DNA of 64,000 nucleotides from JACMNW01 sp031406155 (lineage in GTDB: Bacteria > Pseudomonadota > Alphaproteobacteria > Rhodobacterales > Rhodobacteraceae): NCBI GenBank assembly GCA_031406155.1, contig JANOGW010000053.1, positions 6,523 through 70,522 of the forward strand, read 5' to 3'. Shown one piece after another: positions 54,466 through 62,604 of this stretch (position 1 is the first letter of the stretch; every line of letters begins with the position of its first letter). Under the pieces are notes generated by a model, which was given only the letters and a program-made list of their open reading frames with translations, searched no databases and was not told the DNA's origin. The translations under genes and the position numbers were made by a program.

Positions 54466-55740
54466 ATGATCACAGCATCCCTGATAGCCGCCGAAAACGC
54501 CCGCAGCGCACGCGCCTTGCAAACCGATTACGACAGCCTTGGCGAACGCCTGTCCCGTCGCGGCATTGACATCAACGCCGTCAAAGCCCGCGTCGCCGCC
54601 TTCGGTGTGGCCATCCCCTCTTGGGGCGTCGGCACTGGCGGCACTCGTTTCGCCCGCTTTCCGGGGCCGGGTGAGCCGCGCCAGATCTTCGATAAACTGC
54701 AAGACTGCGGCGTCATCCAGTCGCTGACCCGCACCACCCCGTCCGTATCGCTGCACATTCCATGGGACAAGGCTCCGGCAGCCGATCTGCTGGCCGCTGC
54801 AGCCGAGCAAGGGCTGGCGTTTGACACCATGAACTCCAACACTTTTCAGGATCAGCCGGGGCAAACCTACAGCTACAAATTCGGCTCATTGTCGCATAAA
54901 GACAAGGAAACTCGCCAACTGGCCATCGATCACAACATAGAATGTATCGAAATTGGCAAGGCGCTGGGGTCAAAGGCGCTGACGGTGTGGATCGGCGATG
55001 GCTCCAACTTCCCCGGCCAAACCGATTTCACCCGGCAATTCGAACGCTACCTCGACGCCATGCGTGCTATCACTGCCGCCCTTCCCGCAGACTGGCGCAT
55101 CTTCTCCGAACATAAAATGTACGAACCCGCTTTCTATTCCACTGTCGTGCAGGATTGGGGCACGAACTACCTGATCGCACAGGAACTTGGCCCGCAAGCC
55201 TTCTGCCTCGTCGACCTCGGCCACCACGCCCCCAACGTGAACATCGAGATGATTGTCGCCCGCCTGATCCAGTTTGGCAAACTCGGCGGCTTCCATTTCA
55301 ACGACAGCAAATATGGTGATGATGATCTTGATACCGGTTCAATCGACCCTTACCGGCTGTTCCTCGTCTTCAACGAACTGGTGGCCGCTGAAGGCAAACC
55401 CGGCTTCACTCCGTCCCACATGCTTGATCAATCGCACAATGTCACAGACCCCATCGAAAGCCTGATGGTCAGCGCCATGGCGGTGCGCCGCGCCTACGCC
55501 AACGCCCTGCTGGTCAACCGCGAAGCCCTCGCTGGCTATCAGGATGAAAACGACGCCTTGATGGCCACCACAATCCTGCAGACCGCTTTCCGCACCGATG
55601 TTGAACCCATCCTCGCCATGGCCAGGCTCGACGCTGGCGGTGCCATCGACCCCGTGGCCACCTACCGCGCCTCTGGTTACCGTGCGTCGGTCGCCAAAAT
55701 CCGCCCGGCAGTTTTGGGTGCAGGTGGTGGCATCGTCTGA
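54466..55740 (+). CDS. rhaI: L-rhamnose isomerase (rhizobial type)
   Basis: A 424-residue xylose-isomerase-like TIM-barrel enzyme of the rhamnose catabolism isomerase family, converting L-rhamnose to L-rhamnulose. Metal- and substrate-binding segments include FSEHKMYEPAFY near residue 209, VDLGHHAPN near 246 and FHFNDSKYGDDDLD near 276. It starts 2 bp after the rhaD stop with GAGG upstream, so the two are co-translated. Not homologous in detail to E. coli RhaA. Confidence 0.93.
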   Translation: MITASLIAAENARSARALQTDYDSLGERLSRRGIDINAVKARVAAFGVAIPSWGVGTGGTRFARFPGPGEPRQIFDKLQDCGVIQSLTRTTPSVSLHIPWDKAPAADLLAAAAEQGLAFDTMNSNTFQDQPGQTYSYKFGSLSHKDKETRQLAIDHNIECIEIGKALGSKALTVWIGDGSNFPGQTDFTRQFERYLDAMRAITAALPADWRIFSEHKMYEPAFYSTVVQDWGTNYLIAQELGPQAFCLVDLGHHAPNVNIEMIVARLIQFGKLGGFHFNDSKYGDDDLDTGSIDPYRLFLVFNELVAAEGKPGFTPSHMLDQSHNVTDPIESLMVSAMAVRRAYANALLVNREALAGYQDENDALMATTILQTAFRTDVEPILAMARLDAGGAIDPVATYRASGYRASVAKIRPAVLGAGGGIV

Positions 55741-55750
55741 CACTGGACTT

Positions 55751-55779
55751 GGGGCGTCCAAGCCCCGATATAATGGGGC
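55751..55779 (+). promoter_or_regulatory. dnaG promoter/leader with TATAAT next to the start codon
   Basis: A perfect TATAAT lies at 55769-55774, five bases before the dnaG ATG at 55780. If used, the transcript would begin at or near the ATG. The -35 region is weak. In addition GGGGC (55751-55755), GCCCC (55762-55766) and GGGGC (55775-55779) allow two exclusive hairpins, one of which covers the GGGG just before the ATG. Confidence 0.5.
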
Positions 55780-57717
55780 ATGAGTCTACCCCCCGGTTTC
55801 ATAGATGAACTGCGCACCCGCGTATCTCTTTCGTCCGTCGTAGGGCGCAAAGTCACTTGGGACATGCGCAAATCGAACACTGGCAAGGGCGATATGTGGG
55901 CCCCGTGCCCCTTCCACCAAGAAAAATCCGCCAGCTTCCACGTCGATGACCGCAAGGGTTTCTACTATTGCTTCGGCTGCCACGCCAAAGGCGACGCCGT
56001 CAGCTTTGTCAAAGAAACCGAGAATGTCGGTTTCCTCGAAGCCGTTGAAATCCTTGCCCGCGAAGCCGGTATGCCGATCCCCGCGCGCGATCCGCAAGCC
56101 GCGCAAAAAGCCGACCGCCGCACGCAACTCTCCCAAGTGCTGGACGAGGCGATCAAATGGTTCCGCCTGCAACTCCGCTCCACTGCCGGCTCCGCTGCTC
56201 GCGATTACATCACCAAACGCCGCATTTCCTCCGAAGGCCAAGACCGCTTTGAAATCGGCTTCGCGCCCGACTTGCGCCAAGGGCTATTCAACGCCCTGAC
56301 TGCCAAAGGCATCGCCCCCGATCTGATCATTGACGCCGGCCTCGCCATCAAACCTGACGATGAACCGGGCAAATCCAGCCAACCCTACGACCGCTTCCGT
56401 GGCCGCATCATCTTCCCGATTTGCGATGCCCGTGGCCGCGCCATATCGCTGGGTGGTCGCGCAATGGACCCGAACGCGCGGGCCAAATACCTGAACGGCC
56501 CCGAAACAGAGCTGTTCGACAAAGGCCGCAGCCTTTACAACATGGGCCCCGCGCGCGAAGCCGCTGGCAAAGGCAAACCGCTGATCGTCGCCGAAGGCTA
56601 CATGGATGTGATCGCCCTGTCCGAAGCAGGCTTCACCGCCACTGTTGCCCCGCTTGGAACCGCCGTCACAGAAGACCAGTTGCGCCTGATGTGGCGCATT
56701 CACCCCGAACCGATCATCGCGCTGGATGGTGACAAGGCTGGCATCGCCGCTGCGCTGCGCGTGATTGATCTGGCATTGCCAGTGCTAGAGGCGGGGCAGG
56801 GCCTGCGCTTTGCCATCCTGCCTACCGGTCTTGACCCCGATGATCTGATAAAGGCGCAAGGCGCCCCCGCCATGGCCCGTGTGCTGGACGCGGCCCAACC
56901 GATGGTCAACCTGCTGTGGCGCCGCGAAACCGAAGGTCGCAGCTTCGACAGCCCCGAACGGAAGGCAACGCTTGATAAAACCTTGCGTGCCGCGCTGAAG
57001 CGCATCAAAGACCCTTCCATCCGTGGCCACTACGGCGAGGAAATCAAACGCCTGCGCTGGGAGTTGTTCGGCACAAGGCCTGCGAATCCCGGCTTCGCAA
57101 AGGGTCGCAAACCCTATCAACCGCCAACCGCCCCCCTTGCCAGCACCCGCGCCTCCTACCTCGCCAACACCGATGATCAGCCCGACGACACTCTGCGCGA
57201 AGCCGTGATCCTCGCCACATTGATCGTTCACCCTAGCCTGATCCATCGCTTCGAGTCCGCCCTTGAACGGCTTGACCTGATCGGCCCTGATCACAGCCGA
57301 CTGCGCGATTGCCTGCTGACGCATGCCGCTGAAAACCCCGCCAATTTGCGCCAATCCCTGCAACAAGATGCGAACGGTGCTCTTGAAACTCTGTTCGCGC
57401 GGACCCACGTCCGCATTGCACCCCCCGTGCGTAATCAAGGCGATACAGAATTGGCCATGCTTTGTCTGGCCGAGGAACTGGCGAAGCTGGACGCACATCG
57501 GGGCGCACGCAAAGAGATCGAGGATGCGATGGAAGATCTGGCAGGACTGGCCGATGAAGGGCTAACCTGGCGGCTTAGCCAGGCGGTACTGGCCCGCCAC
57601 CGCGCCGACAATCCGCCCCGAGAAGACGCAACCGATTTGGGCGAAGACCGCTCCGCCCTGTCAAAACACCTCCAAAACCTGATCGATGGTCAAATCTGGG
57701 TAAAGAAAAAGGTCTGA
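55780..57717 (+). CDS. dnaG: DNA primase
   Basis: A 645-residue primase that makes RNA primers for replication. The N-terminal CHC2 zinc finger is intact (CPFH then CFGC, about residues 46-70). The catalytic Toprim domain has VAEGYMDVIALSEAGF and ALDGDKAG in the centre. The C-terminal helicase-binding domain (about 480-640) is more variable. Order dnaG then rpoD is the conserved macromolecular synthesis arrangement. The stop lies 95 bp before the rpoD start. Confidence 0.97.
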   Translation: MSLPPGFIDELRTRVSLSSVVGRKVTWDMRKSNTGKGDMWAPCPFHQEKSASFHVDDRKGFYYCFGCHAKGDAVSFVKETENVGFLEAVEILAREAGMPIPARDPQAAQKADRRTQLSQVLDEAIKWFRLQLRSTAGSAARDYITKRRISSEGQDRFEIGFAPDLRQGLFNALTAKGIAPDLIIDAGLAIKPDDEPGKSSQPYDRFRGRIIFPICDARGRAISLGGRAMDPNARAKYLNGPETELFDKGRSLYNMGPAREAAGKGKPLIVAEGYMDVIALSEAGFTATVAPLGTAVTEDQLRLMWRIHPEPIIALDGDKAGIAAALRVIDLALPVLEAGQGLRFAILPTGLDPDDLIKAQGAPAMARVLDAAQPMVNLLWRRETEGRSFDSPERKATLDKTLRAALKRIKDPSIRGHYGEEIKRLRWELFGTRPANPGFAKGRKPYQPPTAPLASTRASYLANTDDQPDDTLREAVILATLIVHPSLIHRFESALERLDLIGPDHSRLRDCLLTHAAENPANLRQSLQQDANGALETLFARTHVRIAPPVRNQGDTELAMLCLAEELAKLDAHRGARKEIEDAMEDLAGLADEGLTWRLSQAVLARHRADNPPREDATDLGEDRSALSKHLQNLIDGQIWVKKKV

Positions 57718-57735
57718 TGCCCTTTCCACTCCGCG

Positions 57736-57785
57736 TGATTCGCGGCATTGATTCGTATTGTTCTTATCTGATTCGACCTGATTCG
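57736..57785 (+). promoter_or_regulatory. Four TGATTCG repeats upstream of rpoD
   Basis: Exact TGATTCG copies start at 57736, 57749, 57769 and 57779, spaced 13, 20 and 10 bp, ending 27 bp before the rpoD ATG. The last three are on one helical face. They may be a binding site for a regulator of rpoD; no known factor is recognised. Confidence 0.5.
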
Positions 57786-57812
57786 CGCCCCGCCGCCCCC
57801 CGAGGAGCACCC

Positions 57813-59795
57813 ATGGCTGCCAAAGACACCGACGAGACCAAATCGGAAGAGCAAGACCGCGAAGCCTCGCTTGACATGAGCCAGGCCGCCGTCAAGCGGA
57901 TGATCGCGGATGCACGCGAACGCGGTTACATCACCTATGATCAGCTGAACGCGGTTCTTCCCCCCGAACAGGCGTCGTCCGAACAGATCGAAGACGTGAT
58001 GTCGATGCTTTCTGAAATGGGCATCAACGTCATCGAAAATGACGAGGCGGATGAGGCCGAACCCTTGGGCGAACTGGTCGAAACCTCGACCTCGCGCGAG
58101 GTGGCGGTTGCCGGCACATCGGCCGAGGCGCTGGATCGTACTGACGATCCGGTGCGCATGTACTTGCGTGAAATGGGCTCGGTCGAGCTGCTGTCGCGCG
58201 AGGGCGAGATTGCTATCGCCAAGCGGATCGAGGCGGGCCGCAACACCATGATTCTGGGGCTTTGCGAAAGCCCGCTGACATTTCAGGCAATCACCATCTG
58301 GCGTGACGAACTTCTGAATGAAGACATCCTGCTGCGCGACGTGATTGATCTGGAAGCCACGTTCGGGCGCAGCCTTGATGGCGAAGAAGATCTTGAAGGC
58401 GCGCCGCTTGACGAAATCGATCCGGCCGCCCCTCGCCATGCTGCATCCGAAGAGCCGGAACTTGACGCCGACGGCGAGCCCATCGTGCGCGCTGATGATG
58501 ACGACGACGATGAAGAAGGTGCCAACATCTCGCTTGCCGCGATGGAGGCCGCCCTCAAGCCTCGCGTCCTTGAAACCCTTGATCTGATCGCGCGTGATTA
58601 TTCCCTGCTGTCGGACATGCAAGACCAACGCATGCACGCCACCATGAATGATGCCAGCCGCTTCACCACCAAGGATGAAGCCGCCTACCAGAAACTGCGG
58701 TCTGAAATCGTGCTGCTGGTCAACGAGTTGCACCTGCACAACAACCGGATCGAGGCGCTGATCGATCAGTTGTACGGCATCAACCGCAATATCATGGCGA
58801 TCAATTCCGGCATGGTGAAGTTGGCCGACGCTGCCCGCATCAACCGCCGCGAGTTTATCGACGAATACCAAGGCTACGAGCTGGATCCTACATGGGCCGA
58901 CCGCATGGCCGCCAAATCGGGGCGCGGCTGGCAGGCCCTGATGGAGAAATCCCGCGACAAGGTCGAAGAGTTGCGCAACGACATGGCCCGCGTCGGCCAA
59001 TATGTCGGCGTCGACATCTCGGAGTTCCGCCGCATCGTCAATCAGGTGCAAAAGGGCGAAAAAGAGGCGCGTCAGGCCAAGAAGGAAATGGTAGAGGCGA
59101 ACCTGCGTCTGGTCATTTCGATTGCCAAGAAATACACCAACCGCGGCCTGCAATTCCTTGATCTTATTCAAGAAGGCAATATCGGCCTGATGAAAGCGGT
59201 CGATAAATTCGAATATCGGCGCGGCTATAAATTCTCCACCTACGCCACATGGTGGATCCGTCAGGCGATTACCCGGTCAATCGCCGACCAAGCCCGCACC
59301 ATCCGCATTCCCGTGCATATGATCGAGACGATCAATAAACTGGTCCGCACTGGCCGCCAGATGCTGCACGAAATCGGACGCGAACCGACACCAGAAGAAC
59401 TGGCTGAAAAGCTGCAAATGCCGCTGGAAAAGGTCCGCAAGGTGATGAAAATTGCCAAGGAACCGATTTCACTGGAAACCCCGATTGGCGACGAAGAAGA
59501 CAGCCAGCTTGGCGATTTCATCGAAGACAAAAACGCCATCCTGCCGCTGGAAAGTGCCATCCAAGAAAACCTGAAAGAAACCACCACACGGGTTCTGGCC
59601 TCCCTGACCCCCCGCGAAGAACGCGTCCTGCGCATGCGGTTCGGGATTGGGATGAATACCGATCATACGCTGGAAGAGGTGGGACAGCAGTTCAGCGTGA
59701 CGCGGGAACGCATCCGGCAGATCGAGGCGAAGGCGCTGCGCAAGTTGAAGCATCCGAGCAGAAGCAGGAAGCTGCGGAGTTTCCTGGATCAATGA
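57813..59795 (+). CDS. rpoD: Primary sigma factor RpoD (sigma-70)
   Basis: A 660-residue housekeeping sigma factor. Region 1.1 occupies the first 80 residues, and region 1.2 contains DDPVRMYLREMGSVELL. A long acidic non-conserved insert contains a run of aspartates (near residue 230). Region 2 has the core- and -10-binding segments (NLRLVISIAKKYTNRGLQF, FSTYATWWIRQAI), and region 4 has VTRERIRQIEAKALRKLKHP. The ATG at 57813 follows GAGGAG; an open frame starting inside the dnaG stop is rejected. Nothing is unusual. Confidence 0.97.
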   Translation: MAAKDTDETKSEEQDREASLDMSQAAVKRMIADARERGYITYDQLNAVLPPEQASSEQIEDVMSMLSEMGINVIENDEADEAEPLGELVETSTSREVAVAGTSAEALDRTDDPVRMYLREMGSVELLSREGEIAIAKRIEAGRNTMILGLCESPLTFQAITIWRDELLNEDILLRDVIDLEATFGRSLDGEEDLEGAPLDEIDPAAPRHAASEEPELDADGEPIVRADDDDDDEEGANISLAAMEAALKPRVLETLDLIARDYSLLSDMQDQRMHATMNDASRFTTKDEAAYQKLRSEIVLLVNELHLHNNRIEALIDQLYGINRNIMAINSGMVKLADAARINRREFIDEYQGYELDPTWADRMAAKSGRGWQALMEKSRDKVEELRNDMARVGQYVGVDISEFRRIVNQVQKGEKEARQAKKEMVEANLRLVISIAKKYTNRGLQFLDLIQEGNIGLMKAVDKFEYRRGYKFSTYATWWIRQAITRSIADQARTIRIPVHMIETINKLVRTGRQMLHEIGREPTPEELAEKLQMPLEKVRKVMKIAKEPISLETPIGDEEDSQLGDFIEDKNAILPLESAIQENLKETTTRVLASLTPREERVLRMRFGIGMNTDHTLEEVGQQFSVTRERIRQIEAKALRKLKHPSRSRKLRSFLDQ

Positions 59796-59830
59796 GGGTA
59801 TCCGGCGCTTGTAAACCTTAGAGAATCCCA

Positions 59831-60448
59831 GTGGCGCAGTATGGCGAAATCTTTGTCAATGAGATGGCTCCTGAATTATGGGATTTTTCTGAAGCTATTG
59901 TTCCACCGATTGAAGTTGAGTTTCCGAACTTCAATGTTGCAATGTGGAACATCGCTGCACGGCAGGTTTTTAATATTGAATTTACACCTTTGGGTGAGCG
60001 CGTAGTTCGTCATTACATGCGAAGGATCATTTCGGCAGCTAACTCATATGAGATAGCGCGAAACTGCCTAGCTGATTACTTTTTTAACCATCGCAGGGAT
60101 CAGCCAAAATTGCAGGCCTACTTTGAAGCTTTGGATTCCCACGAGACATGCATTATAAATTCGCACATTGCGGTTAATGCGATTTGCAAGGCGCTTGACA
60201 ACCAAGAAGCAAACAAGATCTTGGAAGATTCGAAAGAAATAAGCACTCTTGCGACCACAATAAGGCATTTCGCGGGGCAATCAAAATCAAGTAGTGGTGG
60301 GCACAACAAAACGTTTCCAATTTTCTACCGAAATGATGGTATTACAAATGGTACACTTGTCCTGACCTTTTCCGACTTACACGCATTCCTTTCGGACGGA
60401 CTTAAGTTCGTCAATGAGATCGTCAATTATAATGCGTCTACCGCTTAG
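59831..60448 (+). CDS. AT-rich orphan protein of unknown function
   Basis: A 205-residue protein I do not recognise. It is soluble, without a signal peptide or membrane segment, and mostly helical in character (for example PLGERVVRHYMRRIISAAN around residue 55). Composition is clearly more AT-rich than the neighbours, with codons unusual for this genome, suggesting recent acquisition. A GTG start is used; the next in-frame ATG is 11 codons later. It follows rpoD by 35 bp and precedes a palindromic repeat and an antitoxin remnant, an accessory pocket. A defence or toxin role is possible but not supported by any motif. Confidence 0.6.
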   Translation: MAQYGEIFVNEMAPELWDFSEAIVPPIEVEFPNFNVAMWNIAARQVFNIEFTPLGERVVRHYMRRIISAANSYEIARNCLADYFFNHRRDQPKLQAYFEALDSHETCIINSHIAVNAICKALDNQEANKILEDSKEISTLATTIRHFAGQSKSSSGGHNKTFPIFYRNDGITNGTLVLTFSDLHAFLSDGLKFVNEIVNYNASTA

Positions 60449-60454
60449 CTATCC

Positions 60455-60508
60455 GTAGCGTGGGTGCAACTCACCGCTCCGATAGCAGTGAGTTGAAACC
60501 CACCCTAC
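60455..60508. repeat. GTAGGGTG-type palindromic repeat
   Basis: Arms 60455-60478 and 60484-60508 are near-perfect inverted copies (three differences including one gap) with a 5-nt loop. The outer end of the second arm is GTAGGGTGGG in reverse complement. It shares the GTAGGGTG terminus with the element at 3039-3101, although the inner sequence differs. It lies between the orphan gene and the antitoxin remnant. Confidence 0.75.
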
Positions 60509-60511
60509 CCC

Positions 60512-60637
60512 TCACTCCAGCTTCTCTGCAATCCACATCTTGATCAGCGACTGCCGCGTCACGCCAAAATGTGCCGCCCGCTTGTCAAGCCCCTCCACCA
60601 TCCACAAAGGAACATCGACATTCACGCGCCATGCCAT
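60512..60637 (-). pseudogene. Fragment of a CopG/BrnA-type antitoxin
   Basis: A 41-residue frame (MAWRVNVDVPLWMVEGLDKR, then AAHFGVTRQSLIKMWIAEKLE) matches the C-terminal ribbon-helix-helix half of small CopG-like antitoxins, whose full length is about 75-90 residues. The N-terminal half is absent: the sequence upstream is unrelated although no stop intervenes. No toxin gene is next to it. It is therefore read as a remnant, though a short functional protein cannot be excluded. Confidence 0.6.
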
Positions 60638-60675
60638 TTGGCATGAGGGGCAGGGCTCTCGCCCCAACCCTGCTT

Positions 60676-60879
60676 TCAATCCTCCAGCACAAACGTCACC
60701 ATCATGTTCACCTGATAGCTGGTGATCTTGCCGTCAGACACGGCCACTTTGTGTTCTTTCACCCAAGCGCCCGTCACGTTGCGCAGGGTTTTCGAGGCGC
60801 GCTTTACGCCCTTTTCCACAGCATCCTGAAAGCTTTTGGTCGAGGTTGACGAAAGTTCGGTCACGCGGGCTACGGTCAT
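60676..60879 (-). CDS. Dodecin family flavin-binding protein
   Basis: A 67-residue dodecin, which assembles into a hollow dodecamer that stores or sequesters flavins. The pattern VTELSSTSTKSFQDAVEKGV followed by three strands ending YQVNMMVTFVLE is typical, and the length is right. Other bacterial dodecins bind flavin or coenzyme A. The gene is monocistronic, and ribD (riboflavin synthesis) lies about 1.7 kb away but in a separate unit. Confidence 0.93.
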   Translation of the reverse strand: MTVARVTELSSTSTKSFQDAVEKGVKRASKTLRNVTGAWVKEHKVAVSDGKITSYQVNMMVTFVLED

Positions 60880-60959
60880 GGCATTTCCCTTTCACTGGCT
60901 TCAGCGCACCTTTTCGGCGCAACGGCTCGAGTAAAGCAGAAATGTCACAAAATTGTAGT

Positions 60960-60979
60960 AAAAAAGCGCGGTCGCGCGC
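60960..60979 (-). terminator. Intrinsic terminator of the dienelactone hydrolase gene
   Basis: On the minus strand a 5-bp stem GCGCG-CGAC-CGCGC (60979-60966) is followed by six T (60965-60960), 42 nt after the stop of the hydrolase gene. This is a standard Rho-independent terminator form, though the stem is short. Confidence 0.7.
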
Positions 60980-61021
60980 CTGACCCGGCGGCGACACTGC
61001 ACATCCTGTACGCCAGAAACG

Positions 61022-61906
61022 TCAGACCAGATTGGCCTTGAAGAAATCAATCGTCCGCGTCCAGGCCAGTTCCGCCGCCGCTTCATCATACCTTGGCGTG
61101 CTGTCATTGTGGAAGCCGTGGTTCGCGCCCGGATAGATATGCGCTTCATACCGGGTGCCCGCCGCTTTCAACGCCGCCTCATAGGCCGGCCAGCCTTCGT
61201 TCACACGGGTATCGAGTTCACCGTAATGCAAAAGCAACGGCGCCTTGATTTTTGGCGCATCGGCCGCATCGGCTTGCCGTCCGTAAAATGGCACGGCCGC
61301 ACCCAGTTCGGGGAATGCCACCGCCGCTGCATTCGCCACCCCGCCGCCGTAGCAGAACCCGGTGATGCCAACGCGCCCGACATCGGGCTGCGCCATCAGC
61401 CATTCCACCGCCGCAAAGAAATTGTTCATCAATTTGGCTGCATCAACGGTCGATTGCAGTTCCTTGCCTTTTTCGTCATTGCCCGGATAGCCCCCCACAG
61501 ATGTCAATCCATCCGGCGCCAGCGCAATGAACCCGGCTTTTGCCACCCGCCGCGCAACATCCTCGATATACGGGTTCAGGCCGCGGTTTTCATGCACCAC
61601 CACCACGGCAGGCACCTTGCCGGTCTTGCCCACCGGTCTGACCATGTAAGCGCGCACTTCACCATGGCCGTTGGGCGACGGGTACATCACGTATTCCGGC
61701 ACGATCCCGGGGTCGGTGAACAGCACCTGTTCGGCAAGGGCGTAGTTCGGGCTCATCATTCCCAAAATCGTCATCGCCGTCAAACCACCCACGGCAAACT
61801 TTCCGGCGCGGTCCAGAAATTCGCGTTTGGTGATGTGACCATGAGCGTAAAAGTCGTACAGCTCCAACAGTTCCGGAGCGAAGTCTTTGGCTGTCATGCG
61901 CGTCAT
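61022..61906 (-). CDS. Dienelactone hydrolase family protein (YghX-like)
   Basis: A 294-residue alpha/beta hydrolase. The nucleophile is the cysteine in GFCYGGG (near residue 183), the acid is in GELDTRV and the histidine in GANHGF, as in dienelactone hydrolases. Residues 25-58 (KREFLDRAGKFAVGGLTAMT and on) form a hydrophobic leader preceded by a basic KREFL, so membrane association or export is possible. The native substrate is unknown. AGGAGAG lies 4 nt upstream of the ATG. It is monocistronic with a terminator at 60960-60979. Confidence 0.88.
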   Translation of the reverse strand: MTRMTAKDFAPELLELYDFYAHGHITKREFLDRAGKFAVGGLTAMTILGMMSPNYALAEQVLFTDPGIVPEYVMYPSPNGHGEVRAYMVRPVGKTGKVPAVVVVHENRGLNPYIEDVARRVAKAGFIALAPDGLTSVGGYPGNDEKGKELQSTVDAAKLMNNFFAAVEWLMAQPDVGRVGITGFCYGGGVANAAAVAFPELGAAVPFYGRQADAADAPKIKAPLLLHYGELDTRVNEGWPAYEAALKAAGTRYEAHIYPGANHGFHNDSTPRYDEAAAELAWTRTIDFFKANLV

Positions 61907-62065
61907 CGGACTCTCCTGTTTTCTGGCTGAATACGTAAGTTAGCGCGGTTCTGTGAAAAACTAACTTCACGCCTGCGTTATAGCGGCTGAGTCGCCAATG
62001 CCACAGATTGCCCCCCATATCCGGTAGTCACAACTTTCCTCTACCCGAACCATAGCTGCCGCCCC

Positions 62066-62100
62066 TATAGTCTGTTCGGTGACGGGGGCTGAACCCCTGT
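62066..62100 (+). promoter_or_regulatory. nrdR upstream promoter/leader candidate
   Basis: TATAGT at 62066-62071 is a plausible -10 without a clear -35. Eleven bases later ACGGGG (62082-62087) pairs with CCCCTGT (62094-62100) to form a GC-rich hairpin (one G-T pair) in what would be the 5' leader. No known riboswitch consensus is seen. Confidence 0.4.
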
Positions 62101-62136
62101 ACTTGTGGCAGGCAACGACAACATAGGGGGGAAGCG

Positions 62137-62604
62137 ATGCGCTGCCCATTTTGCGGAAATATCGATACCCAGGTCAAAGACAGTCGTCCGGCCGAGGATC
62201 ACGTCTCGATCCGGCGCCGGCGCTTTTGCCCAGCCTGTGGAGGCCGTTTCACCACCTATGAGCGCGTTCAGTTGCGCGATCTGGTTGTCATCAAATCCTC
62301 CGGGAAGCGCGAGGATTTTGACCGCAGCAAACTTGAACGCTCTATCCGGATCGCCATGCAGAAGCGCCCGATCGATCCCGAACGCATTGACCAGATGATT
62401 TCCGGCATCGTACGACGGCTGGAAAGCCTTGGCGATACCGACATATCCTCGAAGATCATCGGCGAGATCGTGATGGAAAGCCTGGCCAGGATCGATACCG
62501 TCGCCTATGTGCGTTTTGCGAGCGTTTACAAGAACTTCCAGGCGGCCGATGACTTCGATCGTTTCGTGTCGGAACTTCGCCCCGGCACCCAGACCGACGA
62601 GTGA
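62137..62604 (+). CDS. nrdR: Transcriptional repressor NrdR
   Basis: A 155-residue repressor of ribonucleotide reductase genes. The N-terminal zinc ribbon has CPFCGN and CPACGGRFTTYE (residues 3-39). The ATP-cone domain (about 49-139) binds ATP/dATP and controls DNA binding at NrdR boxes. Length is exactly typical. The stop overlaps the ribD GTG start (GTGA), a conserved nrdR-ribD pairing. Confidence 0.97.
   Translation: MRCPFCGNIDTQVKDSRPAEDHVSIRRRRFCPACGGRFTTYERVQLRDLVVIKSSGKREDFDRSKLERSIRIAMQKRPIDPERIDQMISGIVRRLESLGDTDISSKIIGEIVMESLARIDTVAYVRFASVYKNFQAADDFDRFVSELRPGTQTDE

Noticed and set aside
57717..57812. rpoD start at the ATG overlapping the dnaG stop
   Set aside because: The 32 extra residues do not resemble any sigma factor N-terminus, there is no Shine-Dalgarno, and the ATG at 57813 has GAGGAG.
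60942..60962. Pho-box-like direct repeat ATGTCAC-AAAA-TTGTAGT
   Set aside because: The second half-site is poor, it overlaps the hydrolase terminator, and the downstream gene is not a phosphate gene.
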